From RZYP01 sp964386405 (GTDB taxonomy: Bacteria; Bacillota; Negativicutes; Acidaminococcales; Acidaminococcaceae): a stretch of DNA of 20,014 nt. Both the position numbers and the translations under genes were made by a program. The notes below the pieces were generated by a model. The model was not told where the DNA came from, did not search any database, and saw nothing but the letters and a program-made list of their open reading frames with translations. The stretch covers positions 1-20,014 of the forward strand of contig CAYLRW010000025.1 of NCBI GenBank assembly GCA_964386405.1, written 5' to 3'. Numbering within the stretch: position 1 is the first letter of the stretch; each line of letters begins with the position of its first letter. This document shows positions 1 to 7,022 of the stretch, one piece after another.

Positions 1-256
1 AGCACCAGCCGTCGAGCAGTTGCCTGCAAGGACAAGCTTGGCAGAATTTATGTTCTTAGGTCTGCGTACGAGTGAAGGCATTGATTTGTCTGTTGCTAAG
101 GATCGCTTTGGCGTTGATGTCATGGCTATGTTTGGGCAGGAGATAGAAAAATATATTAACAAAAAAATGTTGAGTTTGGACTCAGCAGAAAATAATCTAA
201 AATTAACCAAACTTGGCATGAAATTCGGCAATGAAATTTTCGAGTTATTTTTATAA
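1..256 (+). CDS. hemW: HemW, radical SAM heme chaperone family, 3' end only
   Basis: This is the C-terminal end of a reading frame that enters from the left edge (codons begin at base 2) and stops with TAA at 254-256; about 84 residues are visible. The stretch AEFMFLGLRTSEGIDL is typical of the C-terminal domain of HemW/HemN-like proteins, where an E-x-(hydrophobic)-x-LGLR-x-x-x-G(I/V) motif recurs. HemW proteins (formerly called oxygen-independent coproporphyrinogen oxidase-like) are radical SAM proteins thought to deliver heme to membrane enzymes. The radical SAM cysteines lie outside the window, so the catalytic part cannot be checked. Position supports the call: hemW directly precedes hrcA in many Firmicutes. 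A TTG at 20 is in frame but is not a start, because homologous sequence continues upstream of it. Confidence 0.88.
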   Translation, partial: APAVEQLPARTSLAEFMFLGLRTSEGIDLSVAKDRFGVDVMAMFGQEIEKYINKKMLSLDSAENNLKLTKLGMKFGNEIFELFL

Positions 257-290
257 TCTTTCTATAAAAACTTGATAAGAACATGCGAAA

Positions 291-446
291 ATATCTCTGA
301 AAAAGCCGTTTTTCTGAGAGCCAGTCAAGAGAGGCGAGGGCTAAAGAAGTGACGGGCCTGCTGCACATCAGCGACCGGCTGCTATGCAGGCGAATTGTCG
401 CGTGTGGAAGCGGCCAGAGGAACTCTTTAACCCTTGCCTAAGATAT
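291..446 (+). ncRNA. G+C-rich, highly structured intergenic segment; candidate RNA or dispersed repeat
   Basis: The 370-base gap between hemW and hrcA holds an island of about 60% G+C (hand count over 333-438) between A+T-rich flanks. It folds into a rod: 333-347 pairs with 424-438 (GGCGAGGGCTAAAGA with TCTTTAACCCTTGCC, one C/A mismatch and one G-U), 349-353 with 397-401, GCCTGC 356-361 with GCAGGC 386-391, and CAGC 369-372 with GCTG 378-381. A further hairpin precedes it (GAAAAA 299-304 with TTTTTC 309-314), and ATATCT 291-296 can pair with AGATAT 441-446. I do not recognise a known RNA family: it does not look like SRP RNA, tmRNA, RNase P RNA or a riboswitch I know. No clear promoter sits directly upstream. 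It could be a processed hemW 3' UTR, an independent small RNA on either strand, or a palindromic intergenic repeat. An open frame at 301-441 has no ATG and no good ribosome binding site. Confidence 0.35.
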
Positions 447-472
447 ACTTTATGCTTTGAGACAAAATAGTT

Positions 473-513
473 TGTGACTGATTGATACGATATTAATTTT
501 GAGTCACATTTTT
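473..513 (+). terminator. Terminator-like hairpin ahead of the hrcA promoter
   Basis: TGTGACT (473-479) pairs with AGTCACA (502-508), and inside it ATTGATA (481-487) pairs with TATTAAT (491-497, one G-U) around a three-base loop. Five T residues follow at 509-513. The stem is A+T-rich in its upper half and interrupted by a small internal loop, so it is weaker than a classic terminator. Its position, after the hemW 3' region and before the hrcA promoter, is where a terminator is expected. Confidence 0.5.
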
Positions 514-535
514 CTACAATCTTTATGTAAAAAGC

Positions 536-564
536 TTGACAACAAGAGTTCTAAGTGGTAATTT
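536..564 (+). promoter_or_regulatory. Probable sigma-A promoter of the hrcA operon
   Basis: A consensus -35 box TTGACA lies at 536-541. With a 17-base spacer the -10 box would be TAATTT at 559-564, only a partial match; an alternative A+T-rich -10 just downstream is possible. The CIRCE operator begins 12 bases after this -10, so it would overlap the start of transcription, as is usual for HrcA-repressed genes. Confidence 0.6.
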
Positions 565-575
565 TATATCAGATG

Positions 576-602
576 TTAGCACTCCAACAGAGAGAGTGCT
601 AA
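576..602 (+). promoter_or_regulatory. CIRCE operator (HrcA binding site)
   Basis: A perfect inverted repeat, TTAGCACTC (576-584), a nine-base spacer, and GAGTGCTAA (594-602), exactly matches the CIRCE consensus. HrcA, encoded 27 bases downstream, binds this element and represses the operon when GroEL keeps HrcA folded. Only one CIRCE copy is present in the window, so the whole hrcA-led run appears to be autoregulated from this point. Confidence 0.98.
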
Positions 603-629
603 CAAAGAAAGAAAAAGGCAGGAGGTGTA

Positions 630-1661
630 ATGGTGCTTAATGAAAGAAAGAAAAGAATCCTGCAAATAATTATTGAAGATTATATCTCTACTGCTGAACC
701 AGTTGGCTCTCGCACCATTGCCCGCAAGTATGATTTAGGTCTGAGCCCGGCTACGATTCGTAACGAGATGTCAGATCTGGAACTTTTGGGTTATTTGGAA
801 CAACCGCATACATCAGCTGGCAGAATACCATCAGCAATGGCTTATCGCTTTTATGTTGATTCCATGGTTGAACCCGGCAATCTTACAGAGAATGATCAGG
901 CATTGATTGATGCCTGGTACCGTGAACGTATCAGAAACATTGATGAAATTTTCCAATCAACTGCGAAAATATTGTCGAGGATGACCAAAAATGTTTCAAT
1001 GGTTTTAGCCAACAGACAGATAAATCGTCTTTTCCGGTATGTCAAGTTCTTGCCATTGGATGGGCAGAGAGCAATTCTGTGCCTCATTACCGACGATGGC
1101 ATCGTGGATAATTGCGTTATTGATGTTCCGCTTGGTATGAAACAGGAGGAAATGGATTATTTGGCAAATCGAATCAGCAATAAACTGCAAGGCCATAATA
1201 TTGCTGAAATCAATGGTGAAATGCTGCGAGATGTTTATACTGAATTGGCAAGCGACAAGCAGCTCTTCTCTTCAATTTTGACGGCTTTAAAGCATGTCGG
1301 TTCCAGCAGTAATGAACAAAGAGTCTTCTTAGGCGGAACAAGACAGTTATTAAATCAACCTGAATTTCGCAATGTTGAGAGAATCAAAGATCTTTTGGCT
1401 ATTCTTGAAGAAGAGAAGGTCCTGAAAGATATTCTCCACGCAGGTGAAAATTCTGGCATAAAAATCACAATAGGCTCCGAAAATAAATTTACTGGTATCC
1501 AAGACTGCAGCATGGTACAAGCTACTTACCGGTTAAACGGCAGAGTAGTGGGCACAATGGCGGTACTTGGACCAACAAGAATGGAATATGGCAAGATAAT
1601 TTCGGTTATGGATTATCTGCATCAATATTTGCGAGCCCTGTTTGGTGAGGATAAGAAATAA
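630..1661 (+). CDS. hrcA: HrcA, heat-inducible transcription repressor
   Basis: The 343-residue product has the usual HrcA length. The N-terminal winged helix-turn-helix is clear: VGSRTIARKYDLGLSPATIR near residues 25-44, followed by a DLELLGYLEQPHTSAGRIP wing that is nearly invariant in the family. The remainder corresponds to the GAF-like and dimerisation region. HrcA represses class I heat-shock genes by binding CIRCE, and needs the GroEL chaperonin to stay active, so unfolded protein titrates GroEL and derepresses the operon. The ATG at 630 is chosen because AGGAGGTG (620-627) lies close upstream and translation from it begins with the conserved N-terminus. It is the first gene of the chaperone operon, and the CIRCE just upstream implies that it represses itself. 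Confidence 0.97.
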   Translation: MVLNERKKRILQIIIEDYISTAEPVGSRTIARKYDLGLSPATIRNEMSDLELLGYLEQPHTSAGRIPSAMAYRFYVDSMVEPGNLTENDQALIDAWYRERIRNIDEIFQSTAKILSRMTKNVSMVLANRQINRLFRYVKFLPLDGQRAILCLITDDGIVDNCVIDVPLGMKQEEMDYLANRISNKLQGHNIAEINGEMLRDVYTELASDKQLFSSILTALKHVGSSSNEQRVFLGGTRQLLNQPEFRNVERIKDLLAILEEEKVLKDILHAGENSGIKITIGSENKFTGIQDCSMVQATYRLNGRVVGTMAVLGPTRMEYGKIISVMDYLHQYLRALFGEDKK

Positions 1662-1681
1662 GCAAATGCAAAGGAGGAAGC

Positions 1682-2251
1682 GTGTTGCAGAAACAAGAGA
1701 CACAAGAAGTACTTGAAGAAATCAAGCAGGAAAACGTTGAGCCTGTTGCAACAGAAACTGTTGAAAATAAAGGTGATGCGACTGAAGAAATACCGGTTCC
1801 TGTGCCAGATGAGAAGGATCAGAAAATTGAAGAACTGCAAAATCGTATTTTGCGTTTGCAGGCTGATTTCGATAATTTCCGCCGCCGGACAACAAAAGAA
1901 CAAGCACAATTATCAACATTTGTTACTGCCAATGTTGTAGAGAAATTTCTGAAAGTGCTTGATAGCTTTGAACGTGCGGAAGAAAGCGTTGCTAAGGCTA
2001 ATGATGTTGAAAGCATCCGTGTTGGTTTGGAAATGATTCAAAGGCAGTTGACACAAATTTTCAAAGAGCTTGCTGTGGAGGAAATTCCGGCACAAGGCCA
2101 GAAATTCGATCCTTCTTTCCATGAAGCAGTTATGCGGGGAGAGAATACAGATCTTGAGGATGATACTATTGAAGCTGTATTCGAAAAGGGCTATAAGCTC
2201 AATGACAAAGTAATTCGTCATAGCAAAGTTAAAGTAGTAAGTAACAATTAG
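1682..2251 (+). CDS. grpE: GrpE, nucleotide exchange factor for DnaK
   Basis: The 189-residue product has an acidic, low-complexity N-terminus, then a long helix with heptad-like pattern (about residues 44-90, KIEELQNRILRLQADFDNFRRR) that forms the GrpE dimer stalk, and a C-terminal beta domain with the signature GQKFDPSFHEAVMR and EAVFEKGYKLNDKVIRHSKV. GrpE drives ADP release from DnaK and acts as a thermosensor in the chaperone cycle. The start is ambiguous by one codon: GTG at 1682 is only four bases from AAGGAGG (1671-1677), while the next codon, TTG at 1685, has the more usual spacing of seven. There are 20 bases between the hrcA stop and this start, so the two are cotranscribed. Confidence 0.97.
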   Translation: MLQKQETQEVLEEIKQENVEPVATETVENKGDATEEIPVPVPDEKDQKIEELQNRILRLQADFDNFRRRTTKEQAQLSTFVTANVVEKFLKVLDSFERAEESVAKANDVESIRVGLEMIQRQLTQIFKELAVEEIPAQGQKFDPSFHEAVMRGENTDLEDDTIEAVFEKGYKLNDKVIRHSKVKVVSNN

Positions 2252-2304
2252 TTTTTAATTCACTTAGTTTAAATAGAAAACAGGTTTTTGAGGAGGAATA
2301 AAAA

Positions 2305-4131
2305 ATGTCTAAAGTTATTGGTATTGACTTAGGTACAACGAATTCTGTAGTTGCTGTAATGGAAGGTGGCGAACCAACCGTTATTTCTACTCAGGAAGGC
2401 GGTCGTTTAACCCCTTCTGTTGTTGGTTTTTCTAAATCCGGTGAGCGTCTGGTTGGACAATTAGCAAAAAGACAGGCTATTTCTAATCCTGATCGTACTA
2501 TCAGTTCCATTAAACGTCACATGGGAACTGATTACAAAGTAACAATTGATGATAAGAAATATTCTCCGGAAGAAATTTCCGCGATGATTCTGCAAAAATT
2601 GAAAGAAGATGCTGAAAAATATTTGGGCGAAAAAGTAACGCAAGCCGTTATCACCGTACCGGCTTACTTCAGCGACAGCCAACGTCAGGCAACTAAAGAT
2701 GCTGGCAAAATCGCAGGCCTCGAAGTTCTGCGTATTATCAACGAGCCTACTGCTGCTGCACTGGCTTATGGTATTGATAAAACAAACGATCACACCGTTT
2801 TGGTTTATGACCTTGGCGGCGGCACATTCGACGTTTCCATCCTTGAGATGGGCGACGGCGTTTTCGAAGTTAAAGCAACAAATGGTGATACACATCTTGG
2901 CGGCGATGACTTTGATGAACGTATTATGAACTGGATGATCGGCGAATTTAAGAAAGAAACCGGTATCGATCTTTCTGTTGACCGCATGGCTTTGCAACGT
3001 TTGCGCGAAGCTGCAGAAAAAGCAAAAATTGAATTGTCCGGTGTTTTGACTACCAACATTAACCTGCCGTTCATTACTGCAGGTGCTGATGGCCCTAAAC
3101 ATCTTGATATGAATCTTACCAGGGCTAAATTTGATGAATTAACAGCTGATCTTGTTGAAAGAACAATGGGACCAACTCGTAAAGCATTAGCTGATGCAGG
3201 TTTGACTGCAAATGATATTGAAAAGGTTATCCTGGTTGGCGGATCTTCCCGTATTCCGGCTGTTCAGGATGCTATCAAGAAAATATTGGGCAAAGAACCA
3301 CATCGTGGCGTTAACCCGGATGAATGCGTAGCAGTTGGCGCTGCCATTCAGGCAGGTGTTCTGGCTGGCGAAGTAAAAGACGTTCTGCTTCTTGATGTAA
3401 CTCCATTGTCCTTGGGTATTGAAACTCTGGGTGGAGTATTCACGAAGATTATTGACCGTAATACCACTATCCCAACATCTCGTAAACAAGTATTCTCCAC
3501 TGCTGCTGACAATCAACCTTCCGTTGATATTCATGTCCTGCAAGGTGAACGTGAGATGGCAGCCGACAATAAAACTCTTGGCCGTTTCGAACTGGGCGGT
3601 ATTCCGGCAGCTCCGCGTGGTATCCCTAAGATCGAAGTTGCTTTCGACATTGACGCCAACGGTATCGTAAATGTTAGTGCTAAAGATCTTGGCACTGGCA
3701 AAGAACAAAAAATTACCATCACTTCTTCCGGCACCTTGAATAAGGACGAAGTTGAGCGTATGGTTAAAGAAGCAGAAGCTAATGCTGAAGCTGATAAAAA
3801 ACGCAAAGAAGTTGTTGAAGTACGCAACCAGGCTGATTCTCTCTGCTATCAAGCTGAAAAAACCATTAAAGATATGGAAGGCAAAGGCAGCGAAGAGTTA
3901 GTTAAAAAAGTAGAAGCAGCACTTGTGACACTGAAAGAAACGCTGAAAGGCGACGATGCAGAAAAAATTAAAGCTGATACAGAAGCATTGACAAAACCGC
4001 TTTACGAACTGTCTGCAGAGCTTTATAAACAAACCGAGGCAGCTAAGGGCCCAGAAGGTGCTGCAGGCGGCGAAAAGAAAGCAACGGATGACGTAGTTGA
4101 TGCAGAAGTTGTCGACGAAGATAAAAAATAA
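2305..4131 (+). CDS. dnaK: DnaK, Hsp70 molecular chaperone
   Basis: The 608-residue protein contains the Hsp70 phosphate-binding motif GIDLGTTNS at residues 6-14, the second signature DLGGGTFDVSIL beginning at residue 169, the third signature VILVGGSSRIP, and the interdomain linker and substrate-binding start DVLLLDVTPLSLGIETLGG near residue 357. The C-terminal lid ends in an acidic tail (DAEVVDEDKK). The length fits the shorter DnaK of Firmicutes, which lack a segment of the ATPase domain present in proteobacteria. DnaK binds exposed hydrophobic peptides in an ATP-driven cycle with DnaJ and GrpE. The ATG at 2305 has a strong GAGGAGG site upstream. The 53-base gap after grpE shows no convincing promoter. 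The long antisense open frames across this gene are coding shadows. Confidence 0.99.
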   Translation: MSKVIGIDLGTTNSVVAVMEGGEPTVISTQEGGRLTPSVVGFSKSGERLVGQLAKRQAISNPDRTISSIKRHMGTDYKVTIDDKKYSPEEISAMILQKLKEDAEKYLGEKVTQAVITVPAYFSDSQRQATKDAGKIAGLEVLRIINEPTAAALAYGIDKTNDHTVLVYDLGGGTFDVSILEMGDGVFEVKATNGDTHLGGDDFDERIMNWMIGEFKKETGIDLSVDRMALQRLREAAEKAKIELSGVLTTNINLPFITAGADGPKHLDMNLTRAKFDELTADLVERTMGPTRKALADAGLTANDIEKVILVGGSSRIPAVQDAIKKILGKEPHRGVNPDECVAVGAAIQAGVLAGEVKDVLLLDVTPLSLGIETLGGVFTKIIDRNTTIPTSRKQVFSTAADNQPSVDIHVLQGEREMAADNKTLGRFELGGIPAAPRGIPKIEVAFDIDANGIVNVSAKDLGTGKEQKITITSSGTLNKDEVERMVKEAEANAEADKKRKEVVEVRNQADSLCYQAEKTIKDMEGKGSEELVKKVEAALVTLKETLKGDDAEKIKADTEALTKPLYELSAELYKQTEAAKGPEGAAGGEKKATDDVVDAEVVDEDKK

Positions 4132-4154
4132 TTAGCCTTAGGATGGTGTGAACT

Positions 4155-5306
4155 TTGAGCAAAAGAGATTATTATGACGTGCTAGGCGTTTCTAAGACTG
4201 CCACCGCGGACGAAATTAAAAAAGCATATCGCAAATTGGCGCGTCAGTATCATCCTGATGTGAACAAAGACAATCCTGATGCAGCTGAAAAATTCAAAGA
4301 GTGTTCTGAAGCTTACAGCGTTTTGTCCGATGAAACAAAACGTACCCAGTACGACCAATTCGGTCACGCCGCCTTCGAAAACGGAGGCGGCGCTGGTGCT
4401 GGTGCCGGTGGTTTTGGTGGATTTGGCGGCACTGGCGGTATGGAAGATATTTTTGACATGTTTTTTGGCGGACAGGGTCGTGGTGGCTTTGGCTCCTCTC
4501 GCCGGAGCAAGAATGGGCCGCAGCGTGGCGCAGATTTACGTTTAGATCTGGAAATAACTTTTGAGGAAGCCGCTTTCGGCGTTGAAAAGGAAGTAAGACT
4601 CAATAGAGAAGATACCTGTGATCACTGTCAAGGTTCCGGTGCGGAGCCGGGCAGTGAAATAGAGGTTTGCCCTGATTGCCATGGCACCGGAGAAATCCAG
4701 TTTACACAAAACACGATGTTTGGACAGATGGTTAACGTGCGTCCTTGCGCACGCTGTCATGGTGAGGGCAAGATATTTAAGAACCCTTGTAAGGTATGTG
4801 GCGGCAGCGGCAGGCTGAAAAAGGAAAAGAAACTTAAGGTCAAAATTCCTGCAGGGGTTGATACTGATTCCCGCTTGCGCGTATCAGGCGAAGGCGAAGC
4901 AGGCGTCAGAGGCGGTTCAAAAGGCGACTTGTATGTCTACCTTTATGTGAAACCGCACAAGTTTTTTGAACGTGATGGTACGACTATCCTCTGTGAGGTA
5001 CCTATTAATATTGTACAGGCTACTTTGGGTGCTGAAATCAAAGTCCCTACGCTTGATGGACAGGTAGTGATGAAGGTGCCGGAAGGAACACAGCCTGGCA
5101 AAGTATTGAGACTTAAAGGAAAAGGTATTGCCAGCCTCCGCAACGGTGTGCGTGGCGATCAACTGGTAACCATCAAAGTGGTTGTTCCTAATAAGCTTAC
5201 GGATAAACAAAAGGATGCCTTGAAAAAGTTTGCTGATGTCAGCGGCGATAACATTAATCCTGAAGAAAAGAGCTTTTTGAAGAAAATTGCAGATTTATTT
5301 AAATAA
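4155..5306 (+). CDS. dnaJ: DnaJ, Hsp40 co-chaperone
   Basis: This is a complete 383-residue type I DnaJ. The J domain occupies residues 1-70 with the essential HPD tripeptide at 33-35. A glycine/phenylalanine-rich linker follows (about 76-120), then four CxxCxGxG zinc-binding repeats (CDHCQGSG, CPDCHGTG, CARCHGEG, CKVCGGSG, roughly 150-215), and the C-terminal substrate-binding domains. It stimulates DnaK ATP hydrolysis and hands over unfolded clients. The start is TTG at 4155, because it gives the conserved MSKRDYYDVLGV N-terminus and no ATG exists at that place; the ribosome binding site (AGGATGG) is weaker than those of the neighbours, which together may lower DnaJ synthesis relative to DnaK. 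Confidence 0.98.
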   Translation: MSKRDYYDVLGVSKTATADEIKKAYRKLARQYHPDVNKDNPDAAEKFKECSEAYSVLSDETKRTQYDQFGHAAFENGGGAGAGAGGFGGFGGTGGMEDIFDMFFGGQGRGGFGSSRRSKNGPQRGADLRLDLEITFEEAAFGVEKEVRLNREDTCDHCQGSGAEPGSEIEVCPDCHGTGEIQFTQNTMFGQMVNVRPCARCHGEGKIFKNPCKVCGGSGRLKKEKKLKVKIPAGVDTDSRLRVSGEGEAGVRGGSKGDLYVYLYVKPHKFFERDGTTILCEVPINIVQATLGAEIKVPTLDGQVVMKVPEGTQPGKVLRLKGKGIASLRNGVRGDQLVTIKVVVPNKLTDKQKDALKKFADVSGDNINPEEKSFLKKIADLFK

Positions 5307-5346
5307 GGCTATATATTCCCGGCCGAACATAGATAGGAGCAGTTAA

Positions 5347-6282
5347 ATGCAATGGGTTGAAGTTAGTATTCAAACTACACATGCAGCTACGGAGGCAGTA
5401 GCTGATGTCTTCCATTCTTTGGGGGCTGGCGGGGTTGTTATTGAAGACCCGTTGCTGCTCAATACTTTGCGTACGTCGGGTACTTGGGAACTGTGTGATA
5501 TTCCTGAACAGGAAAATACGGAAATAGTTGTAGTTACAGCTTATTTCCCTGATGACAGTGAATTGCATGATCGGCTGGCAACAGTAGAAGAAGAGATGGC
5601 AGCAATAGAAGAGCGTATTGGCTCTTGCCGGTTTGGCAATACCTGTTTCCGTACCATATCAGAGACTGATTGGGAGAATGAATGGAAACAATTTTTCCAT
5701 ACAACCCGCATTACCGAACATATTGTCATAAAACCAACATGGGAAGAGTATGAAGCTGAACCGGAAGATAAGGTAATTGAACTTGATCCCGGCATGGCCT
5801 TTGGTACGGGGACTCATCATACTACAGGTATGTGTATGCGCAGGTTGGAAAAGGTTATTGAACCTGGCATGACGGTTTTTGATGTTGGTGCCGGCAGCGG
5901 TATACTTTCGATTGCGGCAGCTAAACTCGGCGCTAAAAATGTCAAAGCCATCGATATTGATGCAACGGCTGTAAAGGTTGCACGCGAAAATGTTGCCAAT
6001 AACAATTTATCATCAGTAATTGAAGTTGCCAAAGGCGACTTGCTGCATGCAACAGAGGGCAAAGCTGATGTCATTATCGCTAATATTATTGCTGACATAA
6101 TTATTATGCTGTTGCCTGATATTCCTGGTAAATTGAACGAAGACGGTATTTTCCTGGCAAGTGGTATTATTTCCGATCGTCTTGAGGATGTAACGGAGGT
6201 TGCTAAAAATAACGGCCTTTACGTTGAAGCAGTTGATACCCAAGGCGGCTGGGTAGTTATGCAAATGCGCAGGGAGGAATAA
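5347..6282 (+). CDS. prmA: PrmA, ribosomal protein L11 methyltransferase
   Basis: The 311-residue protein matches PrmA in length and order. An N-terminal L11-recognition domain is followed by the characteristic PGMAFGTGTHHTT segment (about residues 148-160), the S-adenosylmethionine motif VFDVGAGSGILS (about 176-187), the acidic loop AIDIDATAV, and the IIANIIADI motif near 243. PrmA trimethylates several amino groups of ribosomal protein L11. It follows dnaJ in many Firmicutes heat-shock operons, and the 40-base gap here shows no terminator, so it should be cotranscribed under HrcA control. The start ATG at 5347 follows TAGGAGC with ordinary spacing. Confidence 0.96.
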   Translation: MQWVEVSIQTTHAATEAVADVFHSLGAGGVVIEDPLLLNTLRTSGTWELCDIPEQENTEIVVVTAYFPDDSELHDRLATVEEEMAAIEERIGSCRFGNTCFRTISETDWENEWKQFFHTTRITEHIVIKPTWEEYEAEPEDKVIELDPGMAFGTGTHHTTGMCMRRLEKVIEPGMTVFDVGAGSGILSIAAAKLGAKNVKAIDIDATAVKVARENVANNNLSSVIEVAKGDLLHATEGKADVIIANIIADIIIMLLPDIPGKLNEDGIFLASGIISDRLEDVTEVAKNNGLYVEAVDTQGGWVVMQMRREE

Positions 6283-6284
6283 CT

Positions 6285-7019
6285 TTGCATCGGTTTTTCA
6301 TTCCGCAGCCTTTTGCGGAAGAAATGCAAATAATAGGTGCAGACGCTCATCATATCAGTAATGTCCTGAGGATGCGTGTCGGCCAGCATATTCAGATTGT
6401 TAGCAGCGACCGGGTTACGGCTTTGATGGAAATCAAGGCTTTAACAACGGACGCTGCTTTCGTACGTCTAGTTAAGCGTATTGAACAAGTGAATGAACCT
6501 TCTGTAAGGATCATTCTTGCGCAAGGTTTGGCTAAGGGCGAGAAAATGGACTTTATTATTCAGAAGGCTGTTGAAGTAGGTGTTAACACGATTGTTCCGG
6601 TTGCAATGGAATATTCAGTGGTAAAGCTTGATAAGAATAAGGCCGAGAAAAAGGTCGAAAGATGGCAGAAAATAGCTGAAGAAGCGGCCAAACAAAGCAA
6701 ACGTGATATAGTTCCGGAAGTAACAAGTGTTATGGATCTGGATGAAGTTTTGCATAGTTTTGCTGGGTCTGCCAAATTAATGGCTTATGAAGGCGAAACC
6801 AAATCAGGCTTAAAGAAAGTATTATTAGCAATACAGAACAGAGAAGAGATTTTACTTATTATTGGTCCTGAAGGTGGTATAGCAGAAAAAGAGCTCAAAG
6901 CGGCTGAATTAGCTGGCGCACAGACTTTCAGCCTTGGCAACCGCATTTTAAGAACAGAAACAGCAGGGCTTGTCTCTGCAACAGCCATTTTATATGAAAC
7001 AGGAGACTTGGGAGGCTAG
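6285..7019 (+). CDS. rsmE: RsmE, 16S rRNA m3U1498 methyltransferase
   Basis: The 244-residue protein has the RsmE/SPOUT hallmarks: MHRFFIPQPF at the N-terminus (a PUA-like RNA-binding part), ILAQGLAKGEKMDFIIQKAVEVGV in the middle, and the knot-forming motifs LLIIGPEGGIAEKEL (about 189-203) and SLGNRILRTETAGL near 217-230, which bind S-adenosylmethionine. It methylates N3 of uridine 1498 in 16S rRNA. The start is TTG at 6285, two bases after the prmA stop, with AGGGAGGAA (6271-6279) lying inside the prmA 3' end; this points to translational coupling. The prmA-rsmE pair is conserved in Firmicutes. Confidence 0.96.
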   Translation: MHRFFIPQPFAEEMQIIGADAHHISNVLRMRVGQHIQIVSSDRVTALMEIKALTTDAAFVRLVKRIEQVNEPSVRIILAQGLAKGEKMDFIIQKAVEVGVNTIVPVAMEYSVVKLDKNKAEKKVERWQKIAEEAAKQSKRDIVPEVTSVMDLDEVLHSFAGSAKLMAYEGETKSGLKKVLLAIQNREEILLIIGPEGGIAEKELKAAELAGAQTFSLGNRILRTETAGLVSATAILYETGDLGG

Positions 7020-7022
7020 CAG

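Noticed and set aside
156..368. Minus-strand open frame of 70 codons over the hemW end and the structured island
   Set aside because: No ribosome binding site, antisense to hemW, and it follows the palindromic composition of the island; kept only as a note within the findings.
2461..3852. Two long minus-strand open frames (213 and 221 codons) across dnaK
   Set aside because: They mirror the codon pattern of dnaK, have Cys/Phe/Ser-rich nonsense-like translations and no ribosome binding site. Long antisense frames over dnaK are a known artefact.
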